Positions 1 to 6,093 of a stretch of 13,742 nucleotides of DNA are shown here, piece by piece. The DNA comes from JBJENW01 sp051880395 (GTDB lineage: Bacteria > Bacillota > Clostridia > Lachnospirales > Lachnospiraceae), in assembly GCA_051880395.1 (NCBI GenBank), contig JBJENW010000154.1:1-13742 (forward strand), given 5' to 3'. The translations under genes were made by a program, and so were the position numbers. Under the pieces are notes generated by a model. That model saw only the letters and a program-made list of their open reading frames with translations, was not told the DNA's origin and ran no database searches. Within the stretch, counting starts at the first letter, position 1. Every line of letters starts with the position of its first letter.

Positions 1-156
1 AAACGTCCGTCCAGAAACTCCCCCGGTTGAGATATTTTTCGCGTCCCGTCTTTTTGAAAGAGTAGTGGGGCCGATACAGTCTCGGGTGGCCAACAAAGTT
101 CCGTCCGCAACACTTACGCTTATATAAAGCGTAAAAATTGTGCATGTTTATTTCTG
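1..156. other. Left edge, no recognisable gene
   Basis: No gene is supported here. Positions 1-113 look richer in G and C than the AT-rich DNA that follows. Read on the minus strand, all three frames stay open from 113 to the window edge. A gene or the end of a repeat or mobile element could therefore continue to the left, but I recognise no protein in any frame. A small dyad, TTACGCTT and AAGCGTAA separated by 5 bases (114-134), lies between this tract and the end of copA. Confidence 0.4.
114..134. repeat. 8-bp dyad downstream of copA
   Basis: TTACGCTT (114-121) and AAGCGTAA (127-134) form a perfect 8-bp inverted repeat with a 5-base loop, 22 bases past the copA stop codon. It could form a hairpin in the copA transcript. 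On the minus strand it is followed by GTGTTGCGG, not by a run of T, so it is a poor intrinsic terminator. It may instead be a 3' end stabiliser or the boundary of the GC-richer tract to its left. Confidence 0.4.
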
Positions 157-372
157 TTACTCTGTCACACACTCCACCGGTGTATATCCCGCCTCGGTCA
201 CTGCATCTAACAACACCTGATCGGCCACCTCTTTTTCCAAAGTCACTGTTGCTGTCTTCTTCTCTAAATCCACAACTGCCTCAGATACCCCGTCCACTGC
301 TTTCAGTGCTTTCTCTACGTGCATCTGACAATGTGCACACATCATTCCATCTACTGTCAAAATTTTTTTCAT
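157..372 (-). CDS. copZ: Possible separately translated CopZ-like copper chaperone (internal start in copA)
   Basis: The last 71 residues of the CopA reading frame begin at an in-frame ATG (codon 796), preceded at 7 bases by AAAGGAAG, a good Shine-Dalgarno match. The product, starting MKKILTVDGMMCAHC, would be a complete 71-residue HMA protein, the usual size of free CopZ, with the Cu(I)-binding CxxC at about residues 12-15. The same mRNA could thus yield both a pump with a tethered chaperone domain and a free chaperone that delivers Cu(I) to it. A simple origin is loss of the stop codon between adjacent copA and copZ genes, leaving the copZ ribosome site inside the linker codons. The signal and the domain are visible; that the internal start is used is inference. 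Confidence 0.45.
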   Translation of the reverse strand: MKKILTVDGMMCAHCQMHVEKALKAVDGVSEAVVDLEKKTATVTLEKEVADQVLLDAVTEAGYTPVECVTE

Positions 373-2757
373 CGTTGTACTTCCTTTCTGTTCGTCTTTT
401 TTTGTTTCCTCTCTCTCATTTTGAACAATTCCATTTCCTGTGTCAACTGTTTTCGTTTCCTCGAAACGATCTTCGTCCTTGAAAAACCGAAGCCTCAGTG
501 CATTTGTCACAACGCACAGAGAACTCAGACTCATCGCAGCGGAACCGATCATCGGACTGAGCAGAATACCGAAGAACGGATATAAGACACCTGCCGCAAG
601 CGGGATTCCAAGCACGTTATAGAAAAATGCCCAGAACAGATTCATATGAATATTTCGGATCACTTTTTCACTGAGCCGAATGGCTGTTACAACATCCTGC
701 AGGGAATCCTTCATCAGAACAACATCGGCAGAGTCGATCGCGATATCTGTACCCGCTCCGATCGCAATCCCGATATCGGCTCTTGTCAGTGCGGGCGCAT
801 CGTTGATTCCGTCACCGACCATCGCCACACGATGCCCTTTTTCCTGAAGGGAACGAATGCAGGCTTCTTTTTCTGTCGGAAGCACATCGGAGATTGCCTC
901 TTTGATATCGAGTTCGTTTCGGATTGCCTCCGCTGTGATCTGATTATCACCGGTCAGCATTACAACATGCAGTCCCATATCCTGTAACCGGCGAATCGCT
1001 TTTTTACTAGTTTCACGAACTGTATCGGCTACGGCTATAATTCCAAGTACCTGTCCGTTTTTTGCAAAAAGCAACGGTGTCTTCCCTTGTGTTGCAAATG
1101 TCTGCGCCACATCCATAAATGGCTTGGATGCAATCACACCTTTTTCCTGTAAAAAAGCTGCATTTCCAGCTAGATATCCTGTCTTTTCCAAAACTGCCGA
1201 TACGCCCCGCCCGGCTGTCATCTCAAACTCCTGCGGTTTTTGGATCGGGATGTTCTTCTCTTTTGCTTTCTCGACGATTGCCTCCGCAAGCGGATGTTCG
1301 CTCCCACTCTCGATACTCGCCGCCAGAGAAAGGAACTCCTGCTCTGTCATCTGCCCATCTGCCGCAAAAATATCCGTCACCTGGGGATGACCCGATGTAA
1401 TCGTACCAGTCTTATCCAGTACGATCGTATCGATCGCATGCAGATGTTCCAGACTTTCCGCGGATTTGATCAAAATACCAAACTCTGCCGCTTTCCCGGT
1501 ACCGACCATGATGGCCACCGGTGTTGCAAGTCCCAGTGCACACGGACAGGAAATAACAAGCACGGAAATCGCACAGTTTAGCGCAAACTCAAACCCGTGC
1601 CCGGTCAACATCCAAACAGCCGCCACCACAATTGCGATTGCGATCACAACCGGCACAAACACGCCGCTGACTTTATCTGCCAGGCGCGCGATCGGTGCCT
1701 TTGTATTTCCAGCCTCGTCTACCAAACGAATGATCTGTGACAGTGTCGTGTCATTTCCGACTTTGGAAGCGCGAAACTGGAAACTGCCGTTTTGATTGAT
1801 GGTCGCAGAGATCACCTCATCTCCTTCTGTTTTTTCTACCGGAATACTCTCACCAGTGATCGCGGACTGATCGACAAAACCATACCCCTGTGTCACGATC
1901 CCGTCCACCGGGATGCTCTGTCCCGGCTTGATGACCACGATATCACCGGTCACTACCTGCTCACATGGAATCGTCTGCTCTTTTCCATTTCGAAGGACCA
2001 CTGCCGTTTTCGGTGCCAGATCCACTAATTTTCCCAACGCATCGGATGTTTTCGCCTTCGATTTCGCCTCCAAATATTTTCCTACCGTAACCAGCGTCAG
2101 AATCATCGCACTCGATTCAAAGTAAAGCAAATGAGAATAATGCTCTACCAGCTCCATCTGCCCATGCCCCAATCCATACATCATGCGGTAGATCGCAAAA
2201 ATGCCATATAAAAGCGATGCCCCAGAGCCAATTGCCACAAGGGAATCCATGTTCGGAACCCGTTTCCACAGTGCTTTCAAACCGGACTGGTAAAAATGCC
2301 GGTTGAGAAAAAGAATTGGTACCGTGATCAAAAACTGGGTAAACGCCAGAATAAGCGCATTTTCTGTCCCACAAAAAATCTCCGGAACCGGCAATGCGAG
2401 CATATGCCCCATAGAAAGATACATCAGTGGAAGTAAGAGCACGACAGATGCGATCAGGCGATGTTTCATCCCCTTCTGCTCTTTCTCTGTCTGCTCTTTT
2501 CGCTGCTCCCACTCATTTCGAAATGTAGTTTCTTCCTTTTCCTGATGCAACAAAGATGCCCCGTATCCAACATTCTCCACCGCATCTATAATAACTGCAC
2601 TGTCCGCTTTTTCTTCTTCATATACGACCGTCATCTGATTTGCCAGCAGACTGACATTGACCTCCTGCACACCCCTAACTTTCTGTACCGCCTTCGTCAC
2701 ATGAGCCTGACACGATGCGCAGGTCATCCCTGTAACCTGAAATTTCTCTGTTTTCAT
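157..2757 (-). CDS. copA: Cu(I)-exporting P1B-type ATPase with N- and C-terminal HMA domains
   Basis: This inner-membrane pump uses ATP to export Cu(I) from the cytoplasm. Motifs in order over 866 residues: HMA metal-binding domain with GMTCASC (10-16); membrane helices from about 100; actuator TGES (301-304); CPC copper site (404-406); phosphorylation DKTGT (448-452, Asp448); HP motif (488-489); GDGIND (648-653). YN in helix 7 (713-714) and MSLSS in helix 8 (742-746) fit the Cu(I) subgroup. After the last helix, a charged linker (about 760-795) leads to a second complete HMA domain with GMMCAHC (804-810). Bacterial CopA proteins normally carry HMA domains only at the N-terminus, so the C-terminal one looks like a fused CopZ. 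The start is supported by GAGAGGTG five bases before the ATG. Ag(I) transport is possible as well. No CsoR or CopY gene lies in the window. Confidence 0.95.
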   Translation of the reverse strand: MKTEKFQVTGMTCASCQAHVTKAVQKVRGVQEVNVSLLANQMTVVYEEEKADSAVIIDAVENVGYGASLLHQEKEETTFRNEWEQRKEQTEKEQKGMKHRLIASVVLLLPLMYLSMGHMLALPVPEIFCGTENALILAFTQFLITVPILFLNRHFYQSGLKALWKRVPNMDSLVAIGSGASLLYGIFAIYRMMYGLGHGQMELVEHYSHLLYFESSAMILTLVTVGKYLEAKSKAKTSDALGKLVDLAPKTAVVLRNGKEQTIPCEQVVTGDIVVIKPGQSIPVDGIVTQGYGFVDQSAITGESIPVEKTEGDEVISATINQNGSFQFRASKVGNDTTLSQIIRLVDEAGNTKAPIARLADKVSGVFVPVVIAIAIVVAAVWMLTGHGFEFALNCAISVLVISCPCALGLATPVAIMVGTGKAAEFGILIKSAESLEHLHAIDTIVLDKTGTITSGHPQVTDIFAADGQMTEQEFLSLAASIESGSEHPLAEAIVEKAKEKNIPIQKPQEFEMTAGRGVSAVLEKTGYLAGNAAFLQEKGVIASKPFMDVAQTFATQGKTPLLFAKNGQVLGIIAVADTVRETSKKAIRRLQDMGLHVVMLTGDNQITAEAIRNELDIKEAISDVLPTEKEACIRSLQEKGHRVAMVGDGINDAPALTRADIGIAIGAGTDIAIDSADVVLMKDSLQDVVTAIRLSEKVIRNIHMNLFWAFFYNVLGIPLAAGVLYPFFGILLSPMIGSAAMSLSSLCVVTNALRLRFFKDEDRFEETKTVDTGNGIVQNEREETKKDEQKGSTTMKKILTVDGMMCAHCQMHVEKALKAVDGVSEAVVDLEKKTATVTLEKEVADQVLLDAVTEAGYTPVECVTE
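380..387 (-). promoter_or_regulatory. Internal ribosome binding site within copA
   Basis: On the minus strand AAAGGAAG lies 7 bases before the internal ATG at 372-370. It encodes part of the Gln-Lys-Gly-Ser linker that joins the pump to the C-terminal metal-binding domain. Its sequence and spacing match working ribosome sites elsewhere in the window. Confidence 0.45.
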
Positions 2758-2790
2758 TGCTGCACCTCTCTAATTACTTTATTATCTGTC

Positions 2791-2828
2791 ATTATAGAGC
2801 ATTTTTATTCTATTTGAAAGCGACTTTC
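2791..2828 (-). promoter_or_regulatory. Probable copA promoter and overlapping dyad
   Basis: On the minus strand a perfect TATAAT -10 box (2796-2791) lies about 34 bases before the copA ATG. The -35 region 17 bases upstream (TTTCAA) is weak. It overlaps a small inverted repeat, GAAAG-CGA-CTTTC (2816-2828), which could be an operator and would explain a poor -35. It does not match the copper operators I know (the CopY TACAnnTGTA box or the GC-rich CsoR site). Confidence 0.4.
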
Positions 2829-2922
2829 TAAGAATTATTATCATTACCTGTTTTTCGGTTACAGTTCACACGCTGGACGCTCAGAAAGCCTGTCTACAGG
2901 TGCTTCATAAAAATAGTTAGAA

Positions 2923-2936
2923 TGAAAACGTTTACA
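2923..2936. promoter_or_regulatory. cre/LacI-family operator-like palindrome, copy 1
   Basis: TGAAAACGTTTACA fits the catabolite responsive element consensus TGWAARCGYTWWCA bound by CcpA and related LacI-family proteins. Its centre is 79 bases upstream of copy 2. Confidence 0.65.
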
Positions 2937-3001
2937 TATAAAACGAGAAAAAAATAAAGAATCAAAGAACTTCATACAATGAAAAAGCTAATGTTTCATG
3001 A

Positions 3002-3015
3002 GGTAAACGTTTACA
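3002..3015. promoter_or_regulatory. cre/LacI-family operator-like palindrome, copy 2
   Basis: GGTAAACGTTTACA keeps the perfect core GTAAACGTTTAC and differs from copy 3 only at its first base. Its centre is 113 bases upstream of copy 3. Confidence 0.7.
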
Positions 3016-3086
3016 AAAAATGGCGAATTTTGTAGAAGAATGTTTAACCACAGGACAAATATGAATGTGATTTTAAGAAAAAAATG

Positions 3087-3114
3087 GTGAAAAACCAACC
3101 TATAATTTTATAAT
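3087..3114 (+). promoter_or_regulatory. Probable promoter of the sulfate-ester operon
   Basis: GTGAAA (3087-3092) and TATAAT (3109-3114) are separated by 16 bases. The -10 is perfect and the -35 matches 4 of 6. A second TATAAT at 3101-3106 has no suitable -35. Transcription would start near 3121, inside operator copy 3, and run through the long hairpin to the first gene at 3402. Confidence 0.5.
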
Positions 3115-3128
3115 TGTAAACGTTTACA
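3115..3128. promoter_or_regulatory. cre/LacI-family operator-like palindrome, copy 3
   Basis: TGTAAACGTTTACA is a perfect 14-base palindrome and a full match to the cre consensus. It begins at the base after a TATAAT box (3109-3114), so it would cover the transcription start. That position implies repression when occupied. Copies 1 and 2 upstream could join by looping. Confidence 0.75.
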
Positions 3129-3216
3129 GAAATTTGCCTAGAAATCAGACTGAAACAATAGTATAAATAAAGGCATGCAAGACGAAGGGCAGATAAAAAT
3201 TCCGAGGTACGTAAAA

Positions 3217-3379
3217 ATGTTCTCTCGAAGTCTCTTTGTGTCTGATTTTGTGCGATGATTTTTTGTCAGATGTGCACAAATTTATGAGGCGTACGTGGAG
3301 CGTACGTTGATTAAATTTGTGTGCATCTGGCGGAAAATCAGCCGCAAAAGCAGGCGCAAGGGAGACTCCGAGAGAACAT
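3217..3379. repeat. 163-base near-perfect inverted repeat (leader hairpin or MITE-like element)
   Basis: The left arm, starting ATGTTCTCTCG at 3217, pairs with the right arm, ending CGAGAGAACAT at 3379. Each arm is about 67 bases. Further pairing toward the centre is AAATTTA (3278-3284) with TAAATTT (3312-3318), and CGTACG (3290-3295) with CGTACG (3301-3306) around a 5-base loop. Many arm differences are C/T or A/G changes that leave G-U pairs in RNA, so the RNA stem is better than the DNA repeat. It ends 12 bases before the ribosome site of the first operon gene. It could be a mobile palindromic unit, or a leader that controls or stabilises the mRNA. The right arm reads through as 20 or so codons in frame with the ATPase, which can mislead start calling. 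Confidence 0.75.
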
Positions 3380-3401
3380 AAAAGGAAAAAGGAGGAAACA
3401 G

Positions 3402-4181
3402 ATGACTGATCACATCATAAATGTAGAACATTTGAATAAACAGTTTTTGGTGGATAAGAAACCAATGCAAGTGTTGCATGATATCAATTTGAAAGTAGAA
3501 AAAGGAGAGTTTATTACAATCGTAGGTCATAGTGGCTGTGGAAAAAGTACATTGCTGAAGATTATTTGCGGATTGGTTGATTATGAAGATGGTATAGTCG
3601 AAAGAAATGGCCATAAGGTGGACGGCCCGGGACCGATGTGTGGGATGGTTTTTCAGGATCACCGCCTGCTTCCATGGTTGAAGATCAAAGATAATGTAGG
3701 ATTTGGGTTGCGGAATCTTCCGAAACAGGAACGAGAAGAAAAAGTAAAACGACATTTAGAACTGGTGGGACTTTCTGGTTTTGAAAATAGTTATCCGGCG
3801 CAACTATCGGGAGGAATGTCACAAAGAGCATCGATTGCCAGAGGTCTCGCAAACAATCCGAGTATCCTTTTGATGGATGAACCGTTTGGAGCATTGGATG
3901 CCTTGACAAGAATTCAGATGCAGAAGGAAATTCTTCGGATTCAGGAAAAAGAAGGAACGACCATGGTGATGGTGACACATGACATTGATGAAGCAATTTA
4001 CCTTGGAGACCGAATCGTTGTGATGTCAGCCCGACCGGGGGAGATTAAAGATATCATAACGACAGACCCTGTGGAATCAAGAAAGCGTGGAAGTATGAAA
4101 TTTGCAGCATATAAGAAAAAAATTTATAACTACTTTTTCGAAGATTCTGATGTGGAATATGAGGTTGAATATAATATTTAG
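3402..4181 (+). CDS. ABC importer ATPase, SsuB/TauB (NitT/TauT) family
   Basis: This 259-residue cytoplasmic subunit hydrolyses ATP to power the permease encoded next. Motifs: Walker A GHSGCGKST (42-50), Q-loop Gln85 in MVFQDHRLLPW, signature LSGGMSQR (135-142, with Met where Gln is usual), Walker B ILLMDEP (155-161), and the switch His193 in VTHDIDEA. The QDHRLLPW stretch is typical of the nitrate/sulfonate/taurine group. I chose the ATG at 3402 because AAAGGAGGAAAC precedes it. A longer frame from 3321 adds 27 residues made by the inverted repeat, without domain homology. It is the first gene of the operon, 15 bases before the permease. The family also imports nitrate, aliphatic sulfonates, thiamine precursors and riboflavin, so the substrate comes from context. 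Confidence 0.93.
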   Translation: MTDHIINVEHLNKQFLVDKKPMQVLHDINLKVEKGEFITIVGHSGCGKSTLLKIICGLVDYEDGIVERNGHKVDGPGPMCGMVFQDHRLLPWLKIKDNVGFGLRNLPKQEREEKVKRHLELVGLSGFENSYPAQLSGGMSQRASIARGLANNPSILLMDEPFGALDALTRIQMQKEILRIQEKEGTTMVMVTHDIDEAIYLGDRIVVMSARPGEIKDIITTDPVESRKRGSMKFAAYKKKIYNYFFEDSDVEYEVEYNI

Positions 4182-4196
4182 AAAGGAAAGAAATAG

Positions 4197-4970
4197 ATGA
4201 GAAAAGATACGATTCGTAAAATAGCACTTGGATTGATCATTCCGATTTTCATCGTGCTGGCTTGGATTTATGAGACATCTTTTGGTACGGTCCCGTCCGG
4301 AATACTCCCGAGTGTAAAAATGGTTGGCGATGCATTTCACGAAATGCTTACAACCGGTCAGTTACAGCAGGATTTATTGGTCAGCTTTTCAAGAGTTGTA
4401 AAAGGGTTTTTGGTGGCAGCGATTTTTGGAGTTACATTGGGATCGTTTATGGGGATGTTTCGTCCGATCCGAGAAATGTTTGCTCCGCTGATAACGATCA
4501 TCAGACAGATTCCGATCATAGCCTGGATTCCACTGATCATTCTTTGGTGTGGAATCGGCGAGACATCTAAGATTGTCATCATCGTGATCGCTGCGTTCTT
4601 CCAGATCCTTGTGAATACGGAAAGCGGAATGGAAAATACCCCCGAGGGCTACATAGAAGTGGCAAAATTATATCGATTAAATCCATGGCAAACATTTTTA
4701 AAAGTTTATCTGCCACATGCAGTACCACAAATTTTAATCGGGTTGAAATTAGGATTAAGCGTATCCTGGATGGCAGTTGTGGCAGCAGAGATGATCGCAG
4801 CAACATCAGGAATCGGATATCGCATGAGTAATGCAAGAAGCATGATGAAAGCAGATATTGTAATCGTGTGCATGATCGTTGTCGGATTGGTTGGGGTGCT
4901 TATGGATAAATTGATCGGAAGTTTATTTGGAATGGTAACACCGTGGAGAAAAGCAGAAAAAAGAAAATAA
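4197..4970 (+). CDS. ABC importer permease, SsuC/TauC family
   Basis: This 257-residue membrane subunit forms the transport path. It has about six hydrophobic helices: near 8-25, 66-87, 95-118, 124-140, 178-203 and 222-246. The cytoplasmic EAA loop that docks on the ATPase is visible at about 154-173 (EVAKLYRLNPWQTFLKVYLP), which belongs to the BPD_transp_1 fold. The start is supported by GAAAGGAAAG nine bases upstream. Only 15 bases separate it from the ATPase and 34 from the binding protein, so the three form one importer. The length is normal for the family and I see no damage. The exact substrate cannot be read from this subunit. Confidence 0.92.
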   Translation: MRKDTIRKIALGLIIPIFIVLAWIYETSFGTVPSGILPSVKMVGDAFHEMLTTGQLQQDLLVSFSRVVKGFLVAAIFGVTLGSFMGMFRPIREMFAPLITIIRQIPIIAWIPLIILWCGIGETSKIVIIVIAAFFQILVNTESGMENTPEGYIEVAKLYRLNPWQTFLKVYLPHAVPQILIGLKLGLSVSWMAVVAAEMIAATSGIGYRMSNARSMMKADIVIVCMIVVGLVGVLMDKLIGSLFGMVTPWRKAEKRK

Positions 4971-5004
4971 ATAGAAAAGGAAAAGATTTTAGGAGGAAAA
5001 AATC

Positions 5005-6081
5005 ATGAAAAAAAGACTAGGAAGATTAAAAAGAGTATTGGCTGGCGTATTAGTTGCAAGTACATTTGCAGTGGGAATAAGCGGATGTGGATCAGCGAAA
5101 AGTTCCAAAGAAAAATTAGATGTAAAAAAATCAACCGAAACACAGGCAGCTTCAAGTGAGACAAGCGGTGTTGTTCGAATCGGAGTCCCACAAAACGGCG
5201 AAAATTATTTAGGGGAATTGGAAAATCTGGCGTATCAAAAAGGGTATTTAGATGAAGAAATAGAAAACGCCGGTTACAAAGCAGAAATTGTAGGATTTAC
5301 CGGAGCAGGTCCGGAAATGAATGAAGCACTTGCAGGAGACAGCATAGATGTAGCCGTTTATGGAGATTTCCCTACGTTTACTGTGAAAAATAATGGGGTG
5401 GATGTGACGGTAATTGCATCTACCAACCATAAACAGGCATATGGCATTTTGGCGGCAAATAAAGAAATCAAAAAACCGAAAGATCTGGAAGGAAAAAAAG
5501 TCATCGTTCCACAGGGAACAGCCATTCAATTTTTCTGGGATACATATGCAAAAATAAATGATATTGATACATCCAAAGTAGAAATCATCAATACAATTAC
5601 AGATTCGAATTCTTTGCTGGCATCGGGCGAGGCGGATGCTTTAGCTTCCACACTGTATTCCATTACTTATATGGAAAGCGTTGGTTTAGGAAACGTTTTG
5701 GATGATGAAAAAGATGTGAAAGATGGATATATTTCCTATTGCGTGACAGCATTAACCGATTATCTGAAAGAGAATCCGAAAGTGGGTGTTGCGATCAATA
5801 AAGCACTGATTCGCGCGTATGAGGATGCCCAAAAGAATCCAGAGGAATATTTTGAATCCGTGGCATCTGATACCATCACGGTAGACATGGAAAAGAAAGC
5901 ATATGCATTTGACCCAAAACTGGAGTATCTAAATCCACAATTTACAGATCAGGATTTTGAATACTATAAACGGTTGAATAAACATATGGTAAGCCAGGGA
6001 ATCATTCGCCAAGAGCTGGATTTAGATACATTGTTTGATACTTCTTACTATGATCAGGCAGTGGAGGAATTAAAAAAATAG
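5005..6081 (+). CDS. ABC importer substrate-binding lipoprotein, SsuA/TauA-like
   Basis: This 358-residue protein is a membrane-anchored receptor that delivers ligand to the permease. A basic N-terminus (MKKRLGRLKR) and a hydrophobic segment lead to the lipobox ISGC with Cys28 as the lipidated residue. A Ser/Lys-rich linker follows, then the periplasmic-binding fold from about residue 52. The order of elements (RIGVPQ near the start, AGPEMNEALAGDSIDVAVYGDFPTF, then KDLEGKKVIVPQGTA) is typical of the NMT1/SsuA aliphatic sulfonate group, in which the loop around AGPE helps bind the anionic group. The ribosome site AGGAGG lies eight bases before the ATG. It sits directly before the first alkyl sulfatase, 12 bases apart, which points to sulfate esters or another small organosulfur compound as ligand. 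That is inference. Confidence 0.9.
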   Translation: MKKRLGRLKRVLAGVLVASTFAVGISGCGSAKSSKEKLDVKKSTETQAASSETSGVVRIGVPQNGENYLGELENLAYQKGYLDEEIENAGYKAEIVGFTGAGPEMNEALAGDSIDVAVYGDFPTFTVKNNGVDVTVIASTNHKQAYGILAANKEIKKPKDLEGKKVIVPQGTAIQFFWDTYAKINDIDTSKVEIINTITDSNSLLASGEADALASTLYSITYMESVGLGNVLDDEKDVKDGYISYCVTALTDYLKENPKVGVAINKALIRAYEDAQKNPEEYFESVASDTITVDMEKKAYAFDPKLEYLNPQFTDQDFEYYKRLNKHMVSQGIIRQELDLDTLFDTSYYDQAVEELKK

Positions 6082-6093
6082 AGGAGAAGAGGA

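Larger units (their letters stand above)
2758..3216. other. Divergent intergenic control region
   Basis: This region of about 460 bases between copA and the sulfatase operon has no coding sequence I can support. It is AT-rich. It carries the copA promoter on the left, three cre-like palindromes (2923, 3002, 3115) and a plus-strand promoter at 3087-3114. Confidence 0.6.

Noticed and set aside
114..134. Intrinsic terminator of copA
   Set aside because: The stem is AT-rich with no run of T after it on the minus strand.
2117..2512. 131-residue open frame opposite copA
   Set aside because: It lies wholly within copA in another frame on the same strand and has no family resemblance; it is a shadow of the codon pattern.
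2828..2848. Fur/PerR-like box in AGAATTATTATCATTACC
   Set aside because: One half-site fits but the other has two mismatches; AT-rich intergenic DNA gives such matches by chance.
2889..2903. CopY-type copper box near TCTACAGGTGC
   Set aside because: Only one half of the TACAnnTGTA consensus is present, and it lies about 90 bases upstream of the copA -10, too far for a normal operator.
3321..3401. 27-residue N-terminal extension of the ABC ATPase from an upstream ATG
   Set aside because: The extension is encoded by the right arm of the inverted repeat, has no ribosome site, and lies before the normal family start. AAAGGAGG directly precedes the ATG at 3402.
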